The notes below the pieces were generated by a model. That model was not told where the DNA came from and ran no database searches. It was given only the letters and a program-made list of their open reading frames with translations. From the NCBI GenBank assembly GCA_043736515.1, contig JAYTCK010000044.1:1-21516 (forward strand): a stretch of 21,516 nt of DNA, in the 5' to 3' direction. Source of the stretch: MHLP01 sp043736515 (GTDB lineage Bacteria > Patescibacteriota > Minisyncoccia > Phycocordibacterales > UBA6899). A program made the translations under genes and the position numbers. Below are positions 14,980 to 21,516 of this stretch, piece by piece. Numbering within the stretch: position 1 is the first letter of the stretch; every line of letters starts with the position of its first letter.

Positions 14980-14988
14980 AGTATACCA
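14980..14988 (-). promoter_or_regulatory. extended -10 box of the malic enzyme gene (leaderless start)
   Basis: TGG followed by TATACT (14985-14980), then 8 nt (G and seven T), then ATG 14971. Confidence 0.52.
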
Positions 14989-15037
14989 CGTGAATTGTAT
15001 ATGTCTGGTGAATAGCAATAAAAAAATAATGGAAATT

Positions 15038-15064
15038 AAAATCCGCACCTCGAGTGCGGATTTT
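15038..15064. terminator. intrinsic terminator of the sigma-factor operon
   Basis: ATCCGCAC / GTGCGGAT pair around CTCGA, flanked by AAAA and TTTT, so it can work in both directions. It lies downstream of the coiled-coil gene ending at 15088 and upstream of the malic enzyme promoter. Confidence 0.85.
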
Positions 15065-15087
15065 AATAGATGACTATTGGGTATTCC

Positions 15088-15840
15088 TTAGCTGGAAACC
15101 ATAGCGTTCTTGAGTTCAAGCTTTGCTTTCTCGACAGCTGCTTTGAAGTCGGCGACAGCATTCTTTATTGCAGCCTTGCGCGTCTCGGCAAGCGGTTTCA
15201 ATGCATCACTTTTCTTCTCAATCGTCTTAATTGAGGTTTTGAATTTCTCGCGGGCAGCCTTCATGGAAGCAACGTAGGTGTCTCGCACGGTGCGAGGAGC
15301 GACGCTGGCTGCACAATCTGCTTTTGCTTTAACCATTGCAGCATCTGTGTCAGCTTTTAGCTTTGCAATCGCCGCATCACTTGCTGTTTTTCGTACAACT
15401 ATTTCTGCCTGCAGCGAAGTGCGGAAACCGGTCACCGCAGCATCAACTGCGCTGCGACGCTTTGCCACTGTCGCATCCATATCTCCCACAAACTTTGTGA
15501 CAGCTGCTTTTTGTGCGGTTGTACTTGCGCGCTCAGTCAATTTGCTCACCCACTTTTCACGTTTAGTGTCCCATTCGTCACGGTGGAGGGTGCGCTTCTC
15601 ATCACGCTCAAGAAATCGCTCATCGAGCTTTGCTTTGCGATCTTCACGTTTCTCAATATGGCGTTCTTCGTGTTCGTTCATTCCGCTTGCGACTTTTGCA
15701 GCAACCTTGTCGAGTTGGGTGCAAAAATTTACTGCACCGCTCGGAGGTGTCGTGGTCTGTCCAAATGTCACACCTGGCATAAGTACTGAAACGGCAATGA
15801 GTCCTGCGAGTATTGTGGTTGATTTAGAATGTTGTTTCAT
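15088..15840 (-). CDS. secreted coiled-coil protein, third gene of the sigma-factor operon
   Basis: 250 aa. The signal peptide (1-27) has a clear hydrophobic core (TTILAGLIAVSVLM) and likely cleavage after TFG. Almost all the rest is charged helix: a first block rich in Glu/Arg/Lys/His (EHEERHIEKREDRKAKLDER) and a second rich in Ala/Lys (AKLKADTDAAMVKAKADC). Only two cysteines remain in the mature protein (C45 area and C near residue 180). No enzyme motif is seen. The gene overlaps the anti-sigma frame by 17-20 nt (ATGATG at 15843-15838), so translation is probably coupled. Its place suggests an extracytoplasmic partner or output of the sigma/anti-sigma system, comparable in logic but not in sequence to CpxP/Spy. 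Confidence 0.85.
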   Translation of the reverse strand: MKQHSKSTTILAGLIAVSVLMPGVTFGQTTTPPSGAVNFCTQLDKVAAKVASGMNEHEERHIEKREDRKAKLDERFLERDEKRTLHRDEWDTKREKWVSKLTERASTTAQKAAVTKFVGDMDATVAKRRSAVDAAVTGFRTSLQAEIVVRKTASDAAIAKLKADTDAAMVKAKADCAASVAPRTVRDTYVASMKAAREKFKTSIKTIEKKSDALKPLAETRKAAIKNAVADFKAAVEKAKLELKNAMVSS

Positions 15841-16492
15841 CATATGCGGCAGCATAGCTATTAATAGAGTTGCTATCTTTTGTCACAAAGGCCATGTCTT
15901 GGTCGGCTTCTCCAGAAAACGCGAGATCTTGATCAGCTTCGCCATTAAGTGCGAGCGCGAGATCGTCGACATTTCCTGATGGTTCGGCTGCATTTGCGGC
16001 CATCATCATTCGCGCATTTTCGGGCGCACTGTCCGCAACCTGCATCATGGCTGTTTCGTTAGTCTGAAGCGCCAGATCGGTCCCTGGGGTTTTTGTTCCG
16101 CCCCCTATTACCGCTACAAGTGCGATCATAATGACAGCAACCGGAGCGGCAAATTTCCAATTGATTTGCATAGAAATAAGATTAATTAAATGAGTAAATC
16201 GATCACTTGATCTTCCCCTATTATAACCAGCGACTGCTCTAGGTGTGACATCACCTATCATGCGCTGTTTAAACGCTGCGCTCGGCATGACATCTCTCCC
16301 CGCATCGGCAAGCGTATCGTGGAGCGCCCAAAGATCTCTGACTACTTCTTTCTCATTCGGTGTGAGGGTTTCAATCAAAAGCTGTGCCAACGCCCGATCA
16401 AGGGTGCTCCCGTTTTCTTTTGCATCAAAAAGCGCGAGAAGTTGCTCGTCAGAAATGGGGCTATTTGTGTTGTCGTTTAAAATATCGTTCAT
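15824..16492 (-). CDS. putative anti-sigma factor, single-pass membrane protein
   Basis: 222 aa, starting 9 nt after the sigma-factor stop. A cytoplasmic N-terminal region of about 110 residues has helical pattern (SDEQLLALFDAKENG, TPNEKEVVRDLWALHDTLAD). One membrane helix follows (about 114-131; FAAPVAVIMIALVAVIGGG), then an acidic, Met/Ala-rich outer part. No HxxxCxxC zinc motif is present. The assignment rests on gene order and topology. The outer part carries a tandem repeat, GEADQDLAF (184-192) and GEADQDMAF (194-202). It overlaps the next gene. An alternative is an unrelated membrane protein co-transcribed with the sigma factor. Confidence 0.7.
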   Translation of the reverse strand: MNDILNDNTNSPISDEQLLALFDAKENGSTLDRALAQLLIETLTPNEKEVVRDLWALHDTLADAGRDVMPSAAFKQRMIGDVTPRAVAGYNRGRSSDRFTHLINLISMQINWKFAAPVAVIMIALVAVIGGGTKTPGTDLALQTNETAMMQVADSAPENARMMMAANAAEPSGNVDDLALALNGEADQDLAFSGEADQDMAFVTKDSNSINSYAAAYDETTF

Positions 16493-16501
16493 GGTTTAAT
16501 T

Positions 16502-17059
16502 TTATGTGTCTCCCTTCAGCACGCTCCGCATTTTTTTGATACTCCGGGCAACATGCTGACGAATGGCATCTTCGCGCTTCCCCAATATTTCGGCAATCTC
16601 GGTGTAACTCAGTTCTCCAAAAAACTTTAGTTCGACAATTTCCCTCTCCGTCTCAGAAAGCTGACTCATGGCACTCCGTATTTCCTCTGTGCGCTCTCTT
16701 GCCATCGCCAGATCCGATGCCTGTTCACTCCCTTCATGTTTGTTCATCTCCTCGGGAAGGTAGACTTCAGGTCGTTTTTTCTTGGTGTGGTTGATGAGCA
16801 AATTACGCGCGATCGTAAAAAGGTAGGGAAGCATATTTCCCGTTTCATCACTGTAACGCTCGATTGCCTGATAGGCTTTCATGAAGGTTTCCTGTGTGAT
16901 ATCCTCGGCGTCATTTACATTGCGCAGACGGAGAAATACATACCGGTACACGGGAATAGCATACGTGTTATAGAGCGTATCGAAAGCGCTACGGTCACCG
17001 TTTTTTGCCCGCAAGATCATTTCTTTCATTCCTTTTGCGGCTTCATTTCCTTCGGTCAT
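16502..17059 (-). CDS. ECF-type RNA polymerase sigma factor
   Basis: 185 aa, with region 2 and region 4 only, as in ECF (group 4) sigma factors. Region 2 spans about 23-92: FDTLYNTYAIPVYRYVFLRL, then DAEDITQETFMKAY (50-63) for core binding and YLFTIARNLLINH for -10 recognition. Region 4 spans about 128-178: LSETEREIVELKFF, LSYTEIAEILGK and DAIRQHVARSIKKMR, a helix-turn-helix for -35 contact. It directs transcription of a regulon in response to an envelope or other signal. It heads a three-gene operon with a likely anti-sigma factor and a secreted protein. An extended -10 lies directly before the ATG, so the promoter seems of the housekeeping type; no GGAAC-type self-promoter was seen. Confidence 0.93.
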   Translation of the reverse strand: MTEGNEAAKGMKEMILRAKNGDRSAFDTLYNTYAIPVYRYVFLRLRNVNDAEDITQETFMKAYQAIERYSDETGNMLPYLFTIARNLLINHTKKKRPEVYLPEEMNKHEGSEQASDLAMARERTEEIRSAMSQLSETEREIVELKFFGELSYTEIAEILGKREDAIRQHVARSIKKMRSVLKGDT

Positions 17060-17065
17060 TCAACA

Positions 17066-17074
17066 ATCCTATCA
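17066..17074 (-). promoter_or_regulatory. extended -10 box of the sigma-factor operon (leaderless start)
   Basis: TGA followed by TAGGAT (17071-17066), then 6 nt, then ATG 17059. The 91-nt gap upstream also holds a small inverted repeat GTCA-CGAA-TGAC near 17120-17131. Confidence 0.48.
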
Positions 17075-17150
17075 CGATTTACAAGCTCCGCCTCTCTAAG
17101 TGGAATAACCCCAACACACGTCATTCGTGACAATTCTTGTTTGTATGTTA

Positions 17151-18284
17151 TCACTCGTCCCGCTTCAGATATTTCTTCCCTTTCAGCTTTTCGGGCAAAA
17201 GAGCTTCATTTGTATACATTTCATACCCTTCGCCATATTTGAGGTCTTTCATGAGCTTCGTCGGAGCGTTACGAATTTCGAGGGGAATCGGGAGATTGCC
17301 ATATTTTCGAACATCGGCTTGGGCCCCCCTAAGTGCGTCGTACGATCTGCGGTCTTTTTTGCACTCCGCAAGATATGCCACTCCATGGGCTAGATTTATC
17401 GCGGCTTCGGGATAGCCGACAGTTTCAACTGCGCGGAAGACTGCATTCGCAACAACAAGCGCTGTGGGTACTGCGAGCCCAATGTCCTCACTGGCGAAAA
17501 TCACCATACGACGTGCGATAAACTTGGGGTCCTCTCCTGCCTCCACCATCCGAGCAAGATAATAGATCGCCGCGTCAGGTTGCGACGCGCGCATCGACTT
17601 AATGAATGCGCTGATGGTGTTGTGGTGTTCTTCCCCATGCTTGTCGTACCGCAGGTGTTTTGACTGAACCGTTTCTTTCAAGTGCGCAAGTGTTGCTGTT
17701 TTGTAGAGCTTCACCGCTCCATCGAGTACGGTGATGGCCTGGCGCGCGTCACCCCCCGAGACTGCAATCAGCCAATCACGAGCCTCATCACTAAGAGAAA
17801 TCTTCGTTGAAGCAATGATCTTCTTCATGTCCTCCTCAGTGTGCTCCTCGAGTACAAAAACACGACAACGTGATAGTAGTGCGGGAATGACTTCAAAACT
17901 GGGATTCTCGGTAGTTGCACCGATGAGTGTGAGCTTCCCGCTTTCGACGAACGGCAAAAGAAAGTCCTGCTGAGCTTTATTGAAGCGATGGATCTCATCG
18001 AGAAATAATACTTTATCAGCGTCCTCCTGTTCATCAACTATGGCCTTAATATCGGCTTTGCCTGCAGAGACAGCGGAAAGCTCATAAAAATTTGCCCGAA
18101 GTGACTGTGCATAAATACGCGCAAGTGTTGTCTTCCCTACTCCTGGCGGCCCCCAAAGAATGAACGAAAAAAGATGTTTCGTTGCTATTGCCACACAGAG
18201 GGGCTTACCCTCCCCAACAAGGTGTTCCTGCCCGACAAATTGATCGAGCGACTTGGGGCGGATGCGTGATGCAAGTGGTTCCAT
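17151..18284 (-). CDS. rarA: replication-associated recombination protein RarA (MgsA) AAA+ ATPase
   Basis: 377 aa, somewhat shorter than the E. coli protein (about 447) but covering ATPase and C-terminal domains. LASRIRPKSLDQFVGQEHLVG (4-24) is the conserved start. Walker A is GPPGVGKT (45-52), Walker B LFLDEIH (93-99), sensor 1 GATTENPSF (122-130), arginine finger in LSRCRVF (137-143) and sensor 2 SGGDAR. The C-terminal tetramerisation region keeps IARRMVIFASEDIGLA and YPEAAINLAHGVAYLA. RarA acts at stalled replication forks, near SSB and clamp-loader-like substrates. A TAGGAT box ends 6 nt before the ATG. It lies upstream of the sigma-factor operon on the same strand, with a 91-nt gap. Confidence 0.95.
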   Translation of the reverse strand: MEPLASRIRPKSLDQFVGQEHLVGEGKPLCVAIATKHLFSFILWGPPGVGKTTLARIYAQSLRANFYELSAVSAGKADIKAIVDEQEDADKVLFLDEIHRFNKAQQDFLLPFVESGKLTLIGATTENPSFEVIPALLSRCRVFVLEEHTEEDMKKIIASTKISLSDEARDWLIAVSGGDARQAITVLDGAVKLYKTATLAHLKETVQSKHLRYDKHGEEHHNTISAFIKSMRASQPDAAIYYLARMVEAGEDPKFIARRMVIFASEDIGLAVPTALVVANAVFRAVETVGYPEAAINLAHGVAYLAECKKDRRSYDALRGAQADVRKYGNLPIPLEIRNAPTKLMKDLKYGEGYEMYTNEALLPEKLKGKKYLKRDE

Positions 18285-18290
18285 TTACTC

Positions 18291-18296
18291 ATCCTA
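18291..18296 (-). promoter_or_regulatory. -10 box of rarA (leaderless start)
   Basis: TAGGAT on the minus strand, then GAGTAA, then ATG 18284. The same hexamer and 6-nt spacing occur before the sigma-factor gene. AGGA could alternatively act as a weak ribosome binding site. Confidence 0.38.
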
Positions 18297-18402
18297 CTCT
18301 ATCTATCATGAAGAGTAACTGGACAGACCCCCTCTACGTGGGCCACCTGAAAAATACGCTTTTTATCCCTCTGTAGTACGAACGCGAAAACCAATCACCG
18401 TT

Positions 18403-19605
18403 CTATTTAATGGTTTGAAGTTTAGCAAAAAGTTCTGCTTCGTGGGCTTTAATAGCCTCGAGCGCTTTTGTCGCTTCTGCCTCATTTATATTTATTGTGG
18501 ACATAGAATCTTCGGCCTTCCAGCGCGCTTCTTCTGTTAGATGGCGCTCTGTTTCAAGCTTTGCTCTTGTTTCGGCGAGCGAACGCTGTTCTTGAAGTGA
18601 TGTTGCGGTACTCATTGCCTCTCCGGTAGCGTGCGCACTCTCTTCTAGGCCTTTTTCCTTTGCAATGATTTCGTTCAATAAGAGTTCGGCATTTGTCTTT
18701 TCTTTTGTTGTTGCTCCAAGCTTCACCTCAGCTTCACCACGGCTCTTTACGACACCCTGAAGTTCATCATGAAGCACTTTTCTTTCTGCCTCAACTTCAA
18801 GTTCGTGGACATGTACTTTGAGTTGAGTTTCTTCGGTGACAACCGATTGATAAATCGCCTCCTTCTGGGCTATGCTTTCTTTAATCTTTTCTGATTTCTC
18901 CATCGCGGCAAATTTCTCGGCAAGGAGTGCCTGGCGTTTGGTTTCTAGCTCAAACCGCTCCTGCTCAAATTTGCGCTTGTCTGCAGGAATAATTGCGCTC
19001 GCTTCTTTCTTTTCGATCGCCTCATATTCTGCTTGGAAATCGTTTTCTTTTTTGAAAAGCGGTGCTAAAAGCGATTCCTCTTTTTTTTGTTCTACAGAAA
19101 GTGTTGCGATCTCCGTGCGCATTGATTCCTTTCTCGCCTTGATGGCGTCCAGATCTTTGGTAAACATTGCAACTTGTTCTGCACGCGAAAGTGAGGATGT
19201 CGGTGTAAACGTTGTAGACGGTAGCGCAGACGGAAAAGACGATGAAGGACCGTCGAGTGCCGCCAAAACGGGACTCATGGGTGGCGACGCTGGGGTTGCG
19301 GGGGCTACTTGAGGGGGCGGTACTAGAGAAGGGGTCATTGTTGTATGGGACATTGGCGCAAATGCGGACAAAGCGGGCGGAGGTGTGGGCGTAGGGGGAG
19401 GTGTGGGTGTGGATATGGGTGTCGGAGGAAGTGTCGGTATTGGTGGAGCCACAGGAGGCGGAGGGGGTGTTAAAGGCTCTTTGGGGACGAAATCAAAAAC
19501 GACATGGGAGGCGGGAACCATTATCGTAGGTGCATCTTGAGGAACCGCTTCAGCGAGTGGTTTTTTGGGAACGTTAAAAATTGGGTTTTGATCATTTGGT
19601 GGCAT
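18403..19605 (-). CDS. proline-rich protein with long C-terminal coiled coil
   Basis: 400 aa from ATG 19605. No signal peptide or membrane helix. The N-terminal 140 residues are dominated by Pro, Thr, Ser and Ala (TPPPPPVAPPIPTLPPTP), and are probably disordered. From about residue 143 to the end it is charged heptad-like helix (LDAIKARKESMRTEIATLSV ... HEAELFAKLQTIK) with few breaks. No enzymatic motif is visible. It may be a cytoplasmic scaffold or a surface protein exported another way; the family is not recognised. Start 19605 is chosen over the upstream frame because an extended -10 (TGC TAGACT) ends 7 nt before it. Homologues in Parcubacteria seem likely but cannot be checked here. Confidence 0.85.
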   Translation of the reverse strand: MPPNDQNPIFNVPKKPLAEAVPQDAPTIMVPASHVVFDFVPKEPLTPPPPPVAPPIPTLPPTPISTPTPPPTPTPPPALSAFAPMSHTTMTPSLVPPPQVAPATPASPPMSPVLAALDGPSSSFPSALPSTTFTPTSSLSRAEQVAMFTKDLDAIKARKESMRTEIATLSVEQKKEESLLAPLFKKENDFQAEYEAIEKKEASAIIPADKRKFEQERFELETKRQALLAEKFAAMEKSEKIKESIAQKEAIYQSVVTEETQLKVHVHELEVEAERKVLHDELQGVVKSRGEAEVKLGATTKEKTNAELLLNEIIAKEKGLEESAHATGEAMSTATSLQEQRSLAETRAKLETERHLTEEARWKAEDSMSTININEAEATKALEAIKAHEAELFAKLQTIK

Positions 19606-19612
19606 TGCGTTT

Positions 19613-19621
19613 AGTCTAGCA
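19613..19621 (-). promoter_or_regulatory. extended -10 box of the coiled-coil gene (leaderless start)
   Basis: TGC followed by TAGACT (19618-19613), then 7 nt, then ATG 19605. Confidence 0.5.
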
Positions 19622-19701
19622 TGTGAAGGTGACAACCTAAAATAGTTTGTCCACCATGACCTTGGTACTCAAGAATACCCTATTTGGGGCGATGACAGAG
19701 A

Positions 19702-19729
19702 GCAGAAAACGGCCTTCGCCGTTTTGTGC
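19702..19729 (-). terminator. hairpin after the 20-residue basic peptide gene
   Basis: AAAACGGC / GCCGTTTT pair perfectly around a 4-nt loop (19706-19713 with 19718-19725), extended by GCA/TGC across a mismatch. The T-tract on the minus strand is only TTTT. It begins a few nt after the stop codon at 19734. Confidence 0.55.
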
Positions 19730-19733
19730 ATAT

Positions 19734-19796
19734 CTATTTACTTGTCTTCTTTGGCTTCTTTTTGTTTTTCTGCTGCGCATTATTTCCTTTTGCCAT
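19734..19796 (-). CDS. 20-residue lysine-rich peptide
   Basis: ATG 19796 to TAG 19734. The peptide starts MAKGNNAQQK and continues with a Lys/Pro-rich end (KKKPKKTSK), giving 9 lysines in 20 residues. It resembles very short basic bacterial proteins of the MAKG...KKPKK type that I recall as conserved hypotheticals. A hairpin follows the stop and A/T-rich sequence with TATAAT (19834-19829) precedes it. It lies 33 nt downstream of the dipeptidase gene on the same strand. It is likely a nucleic-acid-binding or ribosome-associated peptide if expressed; this is inference. Confidence 0.5.
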   Translation of the reverse strand: MAKGNNAQQKNKKKPKKTSK

Positions 19797-19829
19797 AACG
19801 AATGTACTTAACATTTTATAATAGAATAA

Positions 19830-20618
19830 TTATACAATAGGCTCGTCTATTTTCATAACAGAATACACTGCATGGCTCGCTCCGCTTATTGCGGCTGAAA
19901 GCTGATCGCCAAAACCAAAATGCCACCATTCGTTCGGATTCACAACAAATCCAGCTTTGGTCATCGCGAAATAAAGAATTCGTCGGTTTGTTAGGGCAAG
20001 CTCCTCCTCTTCAGTAAGTTTCCGTCGGTTGCGTTCTTCTTCGAAATGATCAACAAATGAGATAGACGCCACCTCATCAAACGCGGAGCCCATGAATAGC
20101 ATCTCACCACTCAATTTGTTGCGGAGAGTGAGATCGACAACTCCGCCCGTTGCATGCGGTGGAGGAGAAAGTGGATCAATGTCCGCCGTCCGTGCTGCAC
20201 CTTTCGCCCAGTACTTCCCTACCTCTTCGCTCACTTGCTCGACACTCCAGTTTGGATGCTTCTCTCGTAAATATTGCGGGACCCACGTATCATGAAAATA
20301 ATTTTGAACTTCTACGGGGCGGTACGCGTCAAAAAGAAAAAGCTCGTAATCAAGTGCCTCGAGCTCTGCATTCACGGAGATCAGGCGATCGCATATACCT
20401 TCGCGAACATAAAGAGCCGCGATGGAGCCTGGGGCACGGTGGCAGTATGGAGGATTTTCTTCCTTATAATAATAATTTTCTCCTGCAATGCCGTGCGTAC
20501 GAACATCCACCGCCCGCTCCACGTTCTCGGGAGCATGAAGATCAATCGGGTACGATCGTGCACCCTTACGCCGTTGTCGCGCAATTGCTTGATCGGGAAT
20601 GGGCAACACGCGTTCCAT
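19830..20618 (-). CDS. VanX/DdpX-like D-Ala-D-Ala dipeptidase (peptidase family M15D)
   Basis: 262 aa. The zinc-peptidase motifs are all present: FDAYRP (96-101, with R100 stabilising the transition state), PHATGGVVDLTL (154-165, ligands H155 and D162) and EWWHF (230-234, catalytic E230 and ligand H233). GSAFDEV (177-183) is the usual M15D segment. No signal peptide is seen, as expected for cytosolic VanX-type enzymes. These hydrolyse D-alanyl-D-alanine, in resistance clusters or for recycling wall peptides; no vanH/vanA genes are nearby, so recycling or nutrient use is more likely. The ATG lies 3 nt after the stop of the metal transporter gene, so the two are translationally coupled. Confidence 0.9.
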   Translation of the reverse strand: MERVLPIPDQAIARQRRKGARSYPIDLHAPENVERAVDVRTHGIAGENYYYKEENPPYCHRAPGSIAALYVREGICDRLISVNAELEALDYELFLFDAYRPVEVQNYFHDTWVPQYLREKHPNWSVEQVSEEVGKYWAKGAARTADIDPLSPPPHATGGVVDLTLRNKLSGEMLFMGSAFDEVASISFVDHFEEERNRRKLTEEEELALTNRRILYFAMTKAGFVVNPNEWWHFGFGDQLSAAISGASHAVYSVMKIDEPIV

Positions 20619-20621
20619 ATC

Positions 20622-21137
20622 TTATGACACGTTAAAAAATCCGCCGACAGCAACACCCAAGAGAAGCGCGATTCCACCGAATATAAACATTTTTAACCCG
20701 CCCCGTAAGATGTGGGTTTCAGATATTCTTGCCCCAACCAGTCCCAACACAAAAAGGGCGAGGAGTGAGGTTGCGATAGAAATCCAAAACGCAACGGTCG
20801 CATCAAAAAACACATAGGGCGCAAGCGGGATAAATCCGGCGATAAAATAAGAAAAGAACATAATGATACTTGAGAAAAACGGGGTGCGGCTCCCTTCGTC
20901 ACTTTTCGTGAGATATTTCTCGGCCGATTCTTCAGAAAGAAAACTTCCGGTTGCCATGGAAAATGCCTCTACGCAAATAAGGACCGCGCCTGCAGTAAGA
21001 ATTATTTCCCGAGGTGCGTTTGCAACTGCGAGACCTGAGAGTAAGCCTGCCGTCGAAACGAGGCTATCTTCAACACCAAAAACAAACGTGCGAATAAATG
21101 TTGCAAGCGTTGCTTTTGATGTCTCGTTATAATTCAT
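20622..21137 (-). CDS. VIT1/CCC1-family iron/manganese transporter
   Basis: 171 aa. FIRTFVFGVEDSLVSTAGLLSGLAVA (about 14-39) is the VIT helix 1 signature with the acidic metal-path residues E and D. SMATGSFLSEESAEKY (about 60-75) is the helix 2 signature with conserved Met, Gly and Glu. Three further hydrophobic segments follow, giving five membrane helices. The cytoplasmic metal-binding helices between helix 2 and 3 are reduced to about 15 residues (LTKSDEGSRTP), compared with a larger domain in plant VIT1. The family exports Fe or Mn from the cytosol. A TATACT box lies 9 nt upstream of ATG 21137, and no Shine-Dalgarno sequence is present. First gene of an operon with the dipeptidase. Confidence 0.9.
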   Translation of the reverse strand: MNYNETSKATLATFIRTFVFGVEDSLVSTAGLLSGLAVANAPREIILTAGAVLICVEAFSMATGSFLSEESAEKYLTKSDEGSRTPFFSSIIMFFSYFIAGFIPLAPYVFFDATVAFWISIATSLLALFVLGLVGARISETHILRGGLKMFIFGGIALLLGVAVGGFFNVS

Positions 21138-21146
21138 ATTCAACTC

Positions 21147-21152
21147 AGTATA
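21147..21152 (-). promoter_or_regulatory. -10 box of the VIT transporter gene
   Basis: TATACT on the minus strand, 9 nt before ATG 21137. The transcript would have a leader of 0-3 nt. Confidence 0.45.
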
Positions 21153-21206
21153 AGAGAGGTGGAAAGTGAGAGCAATGCTCGGTTTATTTTGAGATGCATT
21201 CTGGTG

Positions 21207-21212
21207 TATAGT
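21207..21212 (+). promoter_or_regulatory. -10 box of the flavoprotein gene (leaderless start)
   Basis: TATAGT, then 6 nt, then ATG 21219. It is divergent from the VIT promoter in an 81-nt gap. Confidence 0.48.
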
Positions 21213-21218
21213 TGGGTC

Positions 21219-21516
21219 ATGCCAATTTCATCAAAAGCGGCCTACGACCTCATTGTCATCGGCGGTGGACCTGCCGGAATGATGGCTGCTGGAGTAGCGG
21301 CATCACAAGGCGCTCGAGTTCTTTTGCTTGAGAAAAATCCATCTCTTGGTAAAAAATTGCTGATTACCGGCGGTGGCCGCTCGAACGTGACAAACAATGA
21401 GCCGGACAACCGCAAACTGCTTGCCAAGTACGGAATAAAAGGCAAATTTCTTTTTTCCGCTTTTGCGCAATACGGCGTGACGGAAACACTCGAATTTTTT
21501 CATACCCATGGCATGC
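21219..21516 (+). CDS. BaiN/HI0933-like FAD-dependent oxidoreductase, partial
   Basis: The first 99 codons are present and the frame is still open at the window edge. The N-terminal Rossmann fold reads YDLIVIGGGPAGMMAAG (9-25), with GGGPAG binding the FAD ADP moiety, then VLLLEKNPSLGKKLLITGG (acidic E at the end of beta-2 for the ribose) and GGGRSNVTN, which is diagnostic of the HI0933/BaiN (YhiN) flavoprotein family. Family members are about 400 aa; most have no proven substrate, and BaiN has been linked to bile-acid reduction in gut clostridia. The start is supported by the -10 box ending 6 nt before it. The C-terminal three quarters are outside the window. Confidence 0.93.
   Translation, partial: MPISSKAAYDLIVIGGGPAGMMAAGVAASQGARVLLLEKNPSLGKKLLITGGGRSNVTNNEPDNRKLLAKYGIKGKFLFSAFAQYGVTETLEFFHTHGM

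Noticed and set aside
18308..18376. 22-codon plus-strand frame in the gap upstream of rarA
   Set aside because: A TACTCT lies 8 nt before its ATG, but the frame is very short, without a terminator or recognisable composition; kept only as a note.
1..21516. CRISPR arrays, insertion sequences, prophage blocks
   Set aside because: No regular repeat array, transposase or inverted-repeat-bounded element was found. The phage-like cysteine domain stands alone.

Overview
The window most likely comes from a member of the Candidate Phyla Radiation (Patescibacteria, Parcubacteria-like). The evidence is indirect: a group I intron in a tRNA gene, many short genes with little operon structure, several small envelope proteins of unknown function, a surface protein with a four-cysteine motif and thrombospondin type 3 calcium repeats that I associate with Parcubacteria, and many genes that appear to be transcribed without a leader. 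Translation follows the standard bacterial code: several intact genes end in TGA. No rRNA, CRISPR array, insertion sequence or intact prophage was seen.

Layout. 1-279: tRNA-Asn(GUU) on the minus strand, split in its anticodon by a 206-nt group I intron. 284-3065: two or three unrecognised small genes and a membrane-anchored TSP3/Ig-like surface protein. 3152-4831: remnant of a large secreted protein (probably a lipase-like alpha/beta hydrolase with a long C-terminal extension), truncated at its 5' end next to a Fic gene and carrying two in-frame stops. 4882-6739: the Fic protein and a cytosolic alpha/beta hydrolase. 6740-8771: a SET-domain methyltransferase, a short-chain dehydrogenase and a nitroreductase, all minus strand. 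8857-11865: a DUF3298-like anchored protein, then a two-gene operon of secreted proteins (LysM; low-complexity plus a Cys domain resembling a phage protein) behind a promoter-terminator arrangement. 11924-15064: SppA peptidase, a CDF metal transporter, and malic enzyme with a 38-residue membrane peptide overlapping its 3' end. 15088-17059: ECF sigma factor, a likely anti-sigma factor and a secreted coiled-coil protein in one overlapping operon. 17151-19796: RarA, a proline-rich coiled-coil protein and a 20-residue basic peptide. 19830-21516: a VanX-like D-Ala-D-Ala dipeptidase coupled to a VIT-family metal transporter, and divergently the start of a BaiN/HI0933-like flavoprotein.

How the genes work together. 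The common theme is the cell envelope and its surveillance: surface-anchored and secreted proteins, a signal peptide peptidase, a cell-wall dipeptide hydrolase, two metal transporters and a sigma/anti-sigma module. The rest are single housekeeping enzymes (malic enzyme, RarA, oxidoreductases). Start signals fall into two classes. Some genes have a good Shine-Dalgarno sequence. At least nine have instead a -10 box ending only 6-9 nt before the ATG, which implies leaderless mRNAs. The most notable observations are the tRNA-Asn intron, the decaying hydrolase beside Fic, the leaderless class of genes, and the sigma-factor and LysM/phage-like operons.
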